Shown one piece after another: positions 1-6,098 of a stretch of DNA of 12,156 bases. Position 1 is the stretch's first letter. Every line of letters begins with the position of its first letter. This stretch comes from Spirochaetaceae bacterium (GTDB lineage: Bacteria > Spirochaetota > Spirochaetia > Treponematales > Breznakiellaceae): the NCBI GenBank assembly GCA_031288215.1, contig JAITRV010000301.1:1-12156 (forward strand), read 5' to 3'. The translations under genes were made by a program, and so were the position numbers. The notes beneath the pieces are model-generated. The model worked only from the letters and a program-made list of their open reading frames with translations, was not told the DNA's origin and did no database searches.

Positions 1-87
1 GAGGGGGTGTTTCTGTACAACACCAAACGGCCTCATTTGTCCCTTAACTATGAGACGCCAGAAAACATGCATCGTAAGATTGCATAA
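1..87 (+). CDS. transposase (integrase core) C-terminal end, partial
   Basis: Frame 1 is open from the window edge to a TAA at 85-87 and encodes 28 residues. The stretch YNTKRPHLSLNYETPENMH (residues 6-24) is typical of the last part of the DDE integrase core (rve_3 type) in IS3- and IS481-like transposases, where a YN.KRPH.SL.Y.TP signature follows the catalytic glutamate. The catalytic triad and helix-turn-helix would lie to the left, outside the window, so I cannot tell whether the gene is intact. It is richer in A and T than the metabolic genes further right, which fits a mobile element. The exact IS family cannot be settled from 28 residues; IS3-like is my preference because of the TG...CA-type end just downstream. 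Confidence 0.7.
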   Translation, partial: EGVFLYNTKRPHLSLNYETPENMHRKIA

Positions 88-92
88 AATTC

Positions 93-117
93 TGACAACC
101 TATTTCAGGACTTGACA
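93..117. mobile_element. candidate right end of the insertion sequence
   Basis: Five bases after the transposase stop there is a 25-base stretch that begins TGACAACC and ends GGACTTGACA. IS3-family elements end in TG...CA, with the right terminal inverted repeat directly after the transposase stop, so the element probably ends at 117. The left end is outside the window, so the inverted-repeat partner and target duplication cannot be checked. Confidence 0.4.
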
Positions 118-212
118 TCAGGTGTCTTTTTCCGCTCCTCACTCCTCACTCAAATTTGGTGCCAGGCACCAAATTGGGAGAAAGGAGCGGAAAAAGACCA
201 CTGATCAGACAA
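118..212. repeat. nested inverted repeat with GGTGCC-A-GGCACC core
   Basis: A perfect 16-base inverted repeat (GTCTTTTTCCGCTCCT at 124-139, its complement at 183-198) encloses a perfect 11-base palindrome pair, AATTTGGTGCC at 153-163 and GGCACCAAATT at 165-175. The two are not exactly concentric (centres 161 and 164). The outer arm recurs near 608-628. The form resembles REP- or MITE-like elements; no coding potential is seen. Confidence 0.75.
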
Positions 213-344
213 CTCCTTCCTGCTCCCTGCCGCCCCCCGACCCGTAAACACCTATGGCGCCTTGGCACTTATTGTGGTTATTCCCGTTTTGCGATACCCT
301 TACCGGTATGAACCCCCCGCCTGTCCCGGCCAAACAGTACGAAG

Positions 345-521
345 ACCTTTGAGGAAGTGTTTACCGAGGCGGGGATAATCCCCCAATGGATTGAACAAGG
401 CTTTGAACGGGGCAAAGAAGCAATCGCGCGGAATCTTCTGGCAAAGGGATGGACAACAGAAGATGTCGCTGAAACGACTGATCTGAGCCTTGAAAAAGTT
501 CGTTCCCTTGTTGTTGATTGA
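345..521 (+). pseudogene. Rpn family nuclease/transposase, C-terminal remnant
   Basis: Bases 345-521 encode 58 residues from TFEEVFTEAG to a TGA stop, without an in-frame start; the frame is closed upstream by a TGA at 309. The end, ARNLLAKGWTTEDVAETTDL, then SLEKVRSL, is the characteristic C-terminal helix-turn-helix-like tail of Rpn (recombination-promoting nuclease, PD-(D/E)XK) proteins, here after a charged linker (IEQGFERGKEAI). The PD-(D/E)XK nuclease domain is absent. An ATG at 308 in another frame reads NPPPVPAKQYEDL and stops at the point where the TFEEVF frame becomes recognisable, which suggests a frameshift near 346. It lies among repeats next to an IS end, so it is most likely a decayed mobile gene. 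I am confident of the family tail and of the truncation, less so of the frameshift point. Confidence 0.7.
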
Positions 522-539
522 AGGAACGCAACGGCGATA

Positions 540-601
540 CTCCCTTATCTCCTCTACGGGGTGCCTGGCACCAAATTCGGAGTGAGGAGGGAGATAGGGA
601 G
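540..601. repeat. inverted repeat with GGTGCC-T-GGCACC core
   Basis: Outer arms CTCCCTTATCTC (540-551) and GAGATAGGGAG (591-601) pair with one bulged T. Between them lies the perfect palindrome GGTGCC-T-GGCACC (560-572) followed by AAATT, the same core as at 158-170. The outer arms have a different sequence from the first copy but the same layout, so the core, not the stem, is what is conserved. Confidence 0.65.
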
Positions 602-607
602 GAGTTA

Positions 608-640
608 AGAGCGGACAAAGACACCTGACCAGAAAACTCC
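608..640. repeat. third copy of the AGAGCGGA-type repeat arm
   Basis: Bases 608-628 are the reverse complement of 118-138 with two mismatches. They also continue as a direct copy of 185-212 (GAGCGGAMAAAGAC, then CTGAYCAGAMAACTCC). The Rpn remnant is therefore bracketed by inverted copies of this sequence. Confidence 0.6.
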
Positions 641-881
641 TCACTCCTCCTTCCTCCCCGGCTTCTTGCCCCCCGTATCGCCTCGCCCTGACGCCGTTTC
701 CCGGTACGGTGGCCTTTTCCGGGGCTCGCACCGTGCTGCTTTCACCTGCTTAACACCGCCTATGGTGCCCGGCCGCTTTTTCCAGGAGCCTCGGCCCCGG
801 TTTTTCCCGTATTGACAAAAGGGGCCGGAGGGGCCAAACTACTACACGGTGGCTGCAATTCAGATTTCCGGGGGTAATGCT
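641..881. other. gene-free stretch upstream of xylB
   Basis: From the Rpn remnant stop at 521 to the xylB start at 882 no convincing gene is seen; 540-640 holds the repeats. Bases 641-790 are pyrimidine-rich with nothing I recognise. An inverted repeat CGGCCCC (792-798) / GGGGCCG (821-827) flanks a TTGACA at 812-817. That hexamer could be the -35 of a xyl promoter with the repeat as an operator, but no good -10 follows at 16-18 bases, so this is only suggestive. Confidence 0.4.
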
Positions 882-2363
882 ATGAAGACCGTATGTGGAA
901 TTGATCTCGGTACCCAAAGCTGTAAAGTCGTGCTGTATGATTATGAGCGGAAGGCTTTGGCCGCTACGGCCCAGGCGCCGGTGGATATGATAGCGGAAGA
1001 GGGGGGCGTCCGGGAGCAGAAGGCCGAGTGGTACGCTTCCGCCTTGAAGGCCTGTTTCGGCCGGTTGGACGGGGCCCTCAAGGCCGGCATTCAGGCGATC
1101 GGGGTCTCGGGGCACCAGCACAGCTTTGTCCCCCTGGACGGCGGCGGGGAGCCCCTCGCCAACGTCAAGCTCTGGTGCGATACCTCCACCGCGCAGGAGT
1201 GCGAGGAACTCACCCGGGCGGCCGGGGGGGAAGCGGCCCTCATCGCCGAGGCGGGGCTTCCCATGAGGCCGGGCTATACCGCCCCCAAGGTGTTGTGGCT
1301 TAAAAAGCATAAACCGGACCGTTTCGCCCGGCTCCGGCATATCCTCCTCCCCCATGACTATATCAATTTCCTCCTCACCGGCGACTACACCGCCGAATAC
1401 GGGGACGCCTCCGGGACGGCCCTCTTCGATGTCCGCCGCCGGCAATGGTCGCCCCGCATCTGCGGCCTCATCGACGAGGCGGTGCTCTCCTGCCTGCCCC
1501 GGCTCGTCGAGGCCGGGGGCAGCGCCGGGCGGGTTTCCCCCGCCGCCGCCGCGGAATACGGCATCCCCCCGGGGGCCCTGGTCGCCGCCGGGGGCGGGGA
1601 CAACATGATGGGGGCCATAGGCACCGGGACGGTCCGGGACGGGTTCCTCACCATGAGCCTGGGCACCTCGGGGACCCTCTTCGGCTTCTCCGACAAACCC
1701 ATGATAGACCCCTCGGGGGACCTGGCGGCCTTCTGTTCCTCCTCCGGGGGCTGGCTGCCCCTGCTGTGCACCATGAACTGCACCGTGGCCAGCGAATCCT
1801 TCCGGGGGCTTTTCGGCCTGGATGTCAAGGCCTTTGACGCCGAGGCCGCCAGGGCCCCCATCGGCGCCGGGGGCCTCGTGGTGCTGCCCTTCTTTAACGG
1901 GGAGCGGACCCCGAACCTGCCCAACGGCAGGGCCAGCCTCAACGGGGCCACCGCGGCGAACTTTAACCGGGCAAATATCGCCCGCGCAAGCCTGGAGGCG
2001 GCGATCTTCGGGATGCGCGGCGGCCTGGAGAGCTTCAAGGCCCTGGGCTTTACCGCCCGGGAGATACGCCTCACCGGCGGCGGGTCCAAGAGCCCCCTGT
2101 GGCAGAGCATCGCCGCCAATGTGATGAAGCTCCCGGTCCGCCTCCCCGCCAACGCCGAAGCCGCCGCCTTGGGCGGGGCAATCCAGGCCCTCTGGTGCCT
2201 GGAACGGGCAAGGGATGCGTCCGCGTCCGTTGCGTCCCTGGCGGAGGAACACGTCACCCTGGAAGGGGTCGTGCATCCCGACGCCGCTTCCCAGGAGGCC
2301 TATGACCGGGCCTACGAGGTTTATTCCCGGTATCTCGGGGCCCTGAGCCCCTTGTTCAAATAA
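882..2363 (+). CDS. xylB: xylulokinase
   Basis: FGGY-family sugar kinase that phosphorylates D-xylulose to xylulose-5-phosphate with ATP in the cytoplasm. The 493 residues match the family length. Visible motifs: N-terminal phosphate-binding GIDLGTQSCKVV (6-17), substrate region SGHQHSFVPLD (76-86) with LWCDTST (97-103), GGGDNMMGAIGTG (237-249) with the expected catalytic Asp240, SLGTSGT (259-265), GERTPNLP (340-347) and the ATP/adenine-binding TGGGSKSPLW (398-407). The GHQH/LWCDTST version belongs to the longer XylB type rather than the E. coli GQMH/LWND type. I choose ATG 882 because GGGGGT lies seven bases upstream and residue 1 then leads directly into the kinase fold; an in-frame GTG at 849 would add 11 unrelated residues. 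The gene is 22 bases from xylA, so the two are probably one transcript. Other FGGY kinases are possible, but the xylA neighbour makes XylB nearly certain. Confidence 0.93.
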   Translation: MKTVCGIDLGTQSCKVVLYDYERKALAATAQAPVDMIAEEGGVREQKAEWYASALKACFGRLDGALKAGIQAIGVSGHQHSFVPLDGGGEPLANVKLWCDTSTAQECEELTRAAGGEAALIAEAGLPMRPGYTAPKVLWLKKHKPDRFARLRHILLPHDYINFLLTGDYTAEYGDASGTALFDVRRRQWSPRICGLIDEAVLSCLPRLVEAGGSAGRVSPAAAAEYGIPPGALVAAGGGDNMMGAIGTGTVRDGFLTMSLGTSGTLFGFSDKPMIDPSGDLAAFCSSSGGWLPLLCTMNCTVASESFRGLFGLDVKAFDAEAARAPIGAGGLVVLPFFNGERTPNLPNGRASLNGATAANFNRANIARASLEAAIFGMRGGLESFKALGFTAREIRLTGGGSKSPLWQSIAANVMKLPVRLPANAEAAALGGAIQALWCLERARDASASVASLAEEHVTLEGVVHPDAASQEAYDRAYEVYSRYLGALSPLFK

Positions 2364-2385
2364 TTAATTTATGCGGAGGTAATGA

Positions 2386-3729
2386 ATGGCAGCGTATTTT
2401 GTGGGAAATAAAGAGTATTTTCCCGGAATTGGCAAGATCAAGTACGAGGGGAAAGAGAGCGATAACCCCTTGGCCTTCAAGTATTATGATCCGGAGCAGA
2501 TCGTCGGCAAGAAAAAAATGAAGGATCACCTCCGTTTTGCCGTGGCCTACTGGCACAGTTTCTGCGCCGACGGTTCCGATCCCTTCGGCGCCGCGACCCA
2601 TCCCCACCCCTGGATCGCCGATGCGGGAAACCCCCTGGAAGCGGCGCAGCACAAGCTGGACGCGGCCTTTGAGTTTTTCACCAAATTAGGGGCGGAATAC
2701 TACTGCTTCCACGACCGGGACATGGCCCCCGAAGGGGACAGCCCCGCCGAGAGCGAGAAGATCCTCTTTACCCTGGTGGAAAAGGCCAAAAAATACCAGG
2801 CGGAGACGGGGGTCAAGCTCCTGTGGGGGACGGCGAACATCTTCACCCATCCCCGGTTTATGAACGGCGGCGCCACCAACCCGGAATTTCCCGTGCTGAC
2901 CCTGGCGGCCTCCCAGGTGAAAACCGCCATAGACGCCACCATCGCCCTCGGGGGCCAGGGCTATACCTTCTGGGGCGGCCGGGAAGGTTATATGAGCATC
3001 CTCAACACCGATTTGAAGCGGGAAAAGGATCACCTGGCGAAATTCCTGGGCCTTGCCCGGGACTATGCCCGCGGCCAGGGCTTTAAGGGGGCTTTTTACA
3101 TTGAACCCAAGCCCATGGAGCCCACCAAGCACCAGTACGACTACGACAGCGAAACCGTCATCGGCTTCCTCAGAAATTACGGCCTGGACAAGGACTTCCG
3201 GCTGAACATCGAGGCGAACCACGCGGAACTGGCCGGGCACGACTTCGTCCACGAGCTTGAGACCGCCGCCGCCGAGGGCTTCCTGGGTTCGGTGGACGCC
3301 AACCGCGGGGAGCCCCGGAACGGCTGGGATACGGACCAGTTCCCCTCAAGCTACTACGAGACCGCCCTGGCCATGTACGCGATCCTCAAAGCCGGGGGCT
3401 TTACCACCGGGGGCCTCAACTTCGACGCCAAGATCCGCCGGAATTCGGTGGAAAGCACGGACCTTTTCGAGGCCCATATCGGCGGCATGGACGCCTTTGC
3501 GGTGGGCCTCCGGGTCGCCCAGCGGCTCATCGACGAAGGCCCCCTGAGCGGCTTCGTCAAAAACCGCTACGCCTCCTTCGACACCGCCGAGGGCGCGCGC
3601 TTTGAACGGGGCGAGCTTACCCTCGCGGATCTTGCCAAACTCGGGACGAGCTACGGCAAAGCCGGCTTTACCAGCGGCAAACAGGAGCGGCTTGAGAATA
3701 TCCTGAACCAATACCTCCTCGGTCTCTAG
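2386..3729 (+). CDS. xylA: xylose isomerase
   Basis: Isomerises D-xylose to D-xylulose (and D-glucose to fructose) in the cytoplasm, the first step of this xylose route. Its 447 residues make it a long (class II) enzyme. All catalytic and metal ligands are in place and sit a constant eight residues beyond the E. coli numbering: His109 and Asp112 in CFHDRD, Glu240 and Lys242 in YIEPKP, Glu276 and His279 in NIEANHAE, Asp304 in GSVDAN, Asp315 and Asp317 in WDTDQFP, and Asp347 in NFDAK. It should therefore be active and need Mg, Mn or Co. Start ATG 2386 has a strong GGAGG at 2375-2379; the ATG at 2382 opens only a nine-codon frame. It directly follows xylB. No clear terminator follows, only the hairpin module at 3735-3784. 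Confidence 0.97.
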   Translation: MAAYFVGNKEYFPGIGKIKYEGKESDNPLAFKYYDPEQIVGKKKMKDHLRFAVAYWHSFCADGSDPFGAATHPHPWIADAGNPLEAAQHKLDAAFEFFTKLGAEYYCFHDRDMAPEGDSPAESEKILFTLVEKAKKYQAETGVKLLWGTANIFTHPRFMNGGATNPEFPVLTLAASQVKTAIDATIALGGQGYTFWGGREGYMSILNTDLKREKDHLAKFLGLARDYARGQGFKGAFYIEPKPMEPTKHQYDYDSETVIGFLRNYGLDKDFRLNIEANHAELAGHDFVHELETAAAEGFLGSVDANRGEPRNGWDTDQFPSSYYETALAMYAILKAGGFTTGGLNFDAKIRRNSVESTDLFEAHIGGMDAFAVGLRVAQRLIDEGPLSGFVKNRYASFDTAEGARFERGELTLADLAKLGTSYGKAGFTSGKQERLENILNQYLLGL

Positions 3730-3801
3730 GAGTTTGCGCTTCGCGCATAAATTGGGGTTTATCGGGAGCCGCAAGCGGCCGATAGGGTAATATGAACTGC
3801 C
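3729..3801 (+). promoter_or_regulatory. folded xylA/lipoprotein junction with repeated hairpin module
   Basis: Hairpin one is TGCGC-TTC-GCGCA (3735-3747), followed by TAAAT. Hairpin two is TATCG/CGATA (3760-3764 with 3780-3784) enclosing GCCG-CAAG-CGGC (3768-3779), with a GGA bulge. Outer bases GGAGTT (3729-3734) can pair with AACT(G)CC (3795-3801), closing a three-way junction around the ATG at 3792. The first hairpin and TAAAT recur at 11189-11207. The hairpins are seen directly; the outer stem and any effect on translation are inference. Confidence 0.45.
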
Positions 3802-4703
3802 GCCTGTGGTTTCCGCTGGGGGGGATGGTCCTGTGGGCCGTCATCCTCTCCTGTACGACCGCGCCCGTCCCCCCGCCGGCGCCGGAGCCTCCCGCTCCGG
3901 CGCTTCCTTCGCCAGCGCCGGACCCCCGGGGGGAACTGCGCTTTGACCGGGCCGAAGCCGCTTCCGGCGCCCGGATCAGACTGTTCTTTCTCGCCGCCGT
4001 GGAAAATCCCCGGTCCGCCGGGGCCCGGCTGGACCTGGCGGACTGGCGGCTGGCCGTTGACGGCCGAAGGGCCCCGGCTGAAGCCGGCCTTGTCCCGGAG
4101 GGGCAGCGGGTGGAGGCCGGGACCGCCGCGGCGATCCCCCTGGGCTTGACGGTGGACCTCGCGGCGTTGTTCCCGAAAGGCGCCGAAAGCGCCCCGGCCG
4201 AGGTTGCGGCCGATGCCGTGGCGGAATTGACGGCGGAACTGGCCTTTTCCTTTGACAATGGGGAACGGGCGGTCCTGACCCTTTCCGCCGGGACGGTCTT
4301 TCCCCGGATCCGGGAGCCGGAATTCAGCATCACCTGCATCGAGATCATGAAGGCGGAGCTGATCAACACCCGGCTCAAGGTGGACCTCCGCATCGATAAC
4401 CCCAACGGTTTCCCCCTGACCCTGTCTTCCCTTTCCTATGAACTCTACGGCCAGGGCCGCCTCTGGGCCGAGGGGACGGAAACGGACATCCTCCTGCTCC
4501 CCCCGGAAGCTTCGGCGGAAAAGGAACTCCGGCTGGTGATGAATTTTATCGACATGGACCGGAGGCTCCTGGACCGGGTCATCGCCCAGGGGCTGGTCCC
4601 CTACCGCTTCACCGGGGAGGCCGAGGCGGCTACCGGCCTGGACTTCCTCCCCCGGTTCCGCACGGCCTTCGACCAATCCGGGGTGGCCGAGGTCGTCGAT
4701 TAG
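3792..4703 (+). CDS. WHy/LEA14-like lipoprotein
   Basis: 303-residue exported protein. Residues 1-20 are a signal peptide with hydrophobic GGMVLWAVILS and a lipobox-like VILSC, so Cys21 should carry the lipid anchor. A Pro/Ala-rich linker follows (24-45). Two segments resemble WHy (LEA type 2) beta-sandwich domains: a poor match at about 48-165 (LFFLAAVENP near 64-73) and a clear one at about 175-292. In the second, MKAELINTRLKVDLRIDNPN and FPLTLSSLSYELYG hold the typical V.L.I.NPN...L.....Y.L.G pattern. The function of such lipoproteins is unknown; a structural or stress role in the envelope is inferred from the family. It starts 62 bases after xylA, with a weak AGGG at 3784-3787, and could be read through from xylBA. 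Composition is very rich in Ala, Pro and Gly. Confidence 0.75.
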   Translation: MNCRLWFPLGGMVLWAVILSCTTAPVPPPAPEPPAPALPSPAPDPRGELRFDRAEAASGARIRLFFLAAVENPRSAGARLDLADWRLAVDGRRAPAEAGLVPEGQRVEAGTAAAIPLGLTVDLAALFPKGAESAPAEVAADAVAELTAELAFSFDNGERAVLTLSAGTVFPRIREPEFSITCIEIMKAELINTRLKVDLRIDNPNGFPLTLSSLSYELYGQGRLWAEGTETDILLLPPEASAEKELRLVMNFIDMDRRLLDRVIAQGLVPYRFTGEAEAATGLDFLPRFRTAFDQSGVAEVVD

Positions 4704-4716
4704 GCCGGTTCCGGCC
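4703..4716 (+). terminator. short hairpin after the lipoprotein gene
   Basis: GGCCGG-TT-CCGGCC starts on the last base of the stop codon and is followed by TTCATTAAT. The stem is perfect, but the loop is only two bases and the T-run is poor, so termination would be weak. Confidence 0.35.
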
Positions 4717-4745
4717 TTCATTAATCCCGCAACGTATGCTATACT
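4717..4745 (+). promoter_or_regulatory. candidate extended -10 promoter for the CNNM gene
   Basis: TG-C-TATACT (4737-4745) is an extended -10 element. A weak -35, TTCATT, lies 17 bases upstream at 4717-4722. The predicted start is about 30 bases ahead of the AGGAG ribosome site at 4771-4775. Confidence 0.5.
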
Positions 4746-4779
4746 GGTGTTATCTCTCATTCCGAATAGCAGGAGATTC

Positions 4780-6051
4780 ATGGATTCCTATCGTATCGGT
4801 ATCATTATTTCCCTGGGGCTGCTCCTCTGCTGCTCCGCTTTTTTTTCTTTCAGCGAAACCGCTTTTTCCTCCCTGAACCGGCTCAAGATAAAAAATCTGG
4901 CTGCCCGGGGGAATAAACGGGCCGCCCTGGTCCTCCGCTTATCGGAAAACTACGATAAGCTCCTGTCCACCGTGCTGATCGGCAACAATGTCGTCAATAT
5001 CAGCTCCTCCGCCCTGGCCACGGTGCTCTTCGTGGACATCTTCGGCAAAGCCGGGGTGTCCCTGGCGACCCTGGTGATGACGGTGCTGGTCCTCCTCTTT
5101 GGGGAGATCTCCCCCAAAACCCTGGCCAAGGAAGCCCCGGGACAGTTTGCCATGGCAGCCGCCCCGCTGCTCCGGGCGCTGATCGTCCTCTTGTCCCCGG
5201 TGAACCGGCTCGTCACCCTCTGGAAGCGGGTCATCCTCCGGATCTTCCGGGTCAACCCCGAACAGCGGGTAACCGAGGCGGAACTCCTCACCTTTGTGGA
5301 GGAAGTCCGCCAGGAGGGGGGGATCAACCAGGGGGAGGAGGACATGATCCGCCAGGCCATTGAGTTTGACGATCTGACCGCCCACGATATCTTTACCCCC
5401 CGGGTGGATGTGGCGGCGGTGTCCCTGGAGGATTCCCCCGAAAGGATCCGGCAACAATTCTTCGATACCGGCTTCTCCCGGCTGCCCGTCTACGGGGGCT
5501 CCATCGACAATATCCGGGGGATTATTACCTTGAAGGATTTTCTCTACAAGGTGCTCCATCAGGGAGAAAGCCTGGAGCGCATCATCAAGCCGGTGGTGTT
5601 CATCAACAAGACGATGAAGATCTCCCGGCTGCTCAAAACCCTCCAGGAAAAGAAGTCCCACCTGGCGGTGCTGGTGGACGAATTCGGCGGGACCATGGGG
5701 ATCGTTACGATAGAAGATATTGTGGAGGAATTGGTCGGGGAGATCTGGGATGAACACGACGAGGTGGTCAAGAACATCATCCCCCTGGATTCGTCCTCCT
5801 TCAGGATCACCGGGAATACGGGCCTGCGGGATATGTTCGCCTTTTTCGCCCTGGACGAGGGGGAGGGGGAAGGCAAGTCCGGCGCCCTGACCGTGGGGGG
5901 CTGGGTCATCGAAAACCTGGAGGGCGCTCCCCGGGAAGGGGACCGTTTTACTTTTCGGGGGCTTTCAGTTACCGTGTTAAAGACCCTTCGCCACCGGGTG
6001 CTGGAGATCATGGTTGCCCGGGGAGAAGAAGGCTCACCGCGAGGTTTTTGA
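4780..6051 (+). CDS. CNNM/CorC-type (TlyC-like) membrane protein with CBS pair
   Basis: 423-residue inner-membrane protein of the DUF21-CBS-CorC_HlyC architecture. The DUF21/CNNM part spans about 1-160: membrane segments near 5-22, 65-88, 93-108 and 124-142, with the family signatures FFSFSETAFSSLNRLKI (21-37), IGNNVVNISSSALAT (67-81) and FGEISPKTLAKE (107-118). A linker with EGGINQGEEDMI leads into two CBS domains (about 200-320; HDIFTPRVDV, SRLPVYGGSIDNIRGII, AVLVDEFGGTMGIVTIEDIVEELVG). The C-terminal transporter-associated domain (about 335-415) has the usual ITGNTGLRDM and GGWVIENLEG. Members export or sense Mg2+ or act in divalent-cation homeostasis; older annotations say hemolysin C, which is not shown here. 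ATG 4780 is chosen for its AGGAG at 4771-4775 over an upstream in-frame GTG at 4747 that overlaps the promoter. It is convergent with glgA. Confidence 0.88.
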   Translation: MDSYRIGIIISLGLLLCCSAFFSFSETAFSSLNRLKIKNLAARGNKRAALVLRLSENYDKLLSTVLIGNNVVNISSSALATVLFVDIFGKAGVSLATLVMTVLVLLFGEISPKTLAKEAPGQFAMAAAPLLRALIVLLSPVNRLVTLWKRVILRIFRVNPEQRVTEAELLTFVEEVRQEGGINQGEEDMIRQAIEFDDLTAHDIFTPRVDVAAVSLEDSPERIRQQFFDTGFSRLPVYGGSIDNIRGIITLKDFLYKVLHQGESLERIIKPVVFINKTMKISRLLKTLQEKKSHLAVLVDEFGGTMGIVTIEDIVEELVGEIWDEHDEVVKNIIPLDSSSFRITGNTGLRDMFAFFALDEGEGEGKSGALTVGGWVIENLEGAPREGDRFTFRGLSVTVLKTLRHRVLEIMVARGEEGSPRGF

Positions 6052-6075
6052 CTTCGCGGTAATTTCTTCTTCGGG
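6017..6075. terminator. bidirectional stem-loop between convergent genes
   Basis: ACCGCGA (6036-6042) pairs with TCGCGGT (6054-6060). The stem resumes with GAAGAA (6025-6030) opposite TTCTTC (6067-6072), and CCCG lies opposite CGGG at the base. It overlaps the end of the CNNM gene and sits just before the glgA stop, where a shared terminator is expected. There is no strong T-run, so efficiency is uncertain. Confidence 0.45.
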
Positions 6076-6098
6076 AGTTACGAGCGTTTCCCTGAGCC

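Noticed and set aside
118..640. CRISPR array
   Set aside because: Repeats are inverted, unevenly spaced and of different lengths, with no regular spacers and no cas genes.
300..731. 143-residue minus-strand frame over the Rpn remnant
   Set aside because: It consists of reversed repeat and Rpn sequence with no motifs; the plus-strand Rpn tail explains the region.
1385..2257. 290-residue open frame antisense to xylB
   Set aside because: Arg/Ala/Pro-rich shadow frame lying entirely inside xylB; no start context or motifs.
750..2276. 508-residue open frame antisense to xylB
   Set aside because: Gly/Pro-rich shadow with no family motifs; it is explained by the high GC at third positions of xylB, which has every kinase motif.
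3668..4781. Two long minus-strand frames (245 and 340 residues) opposite the lipoprotein gene
   Set aside because: Low-complexity composition and no ribosome site; the plus strand has a signal peptide, lipobox and WHy domain.
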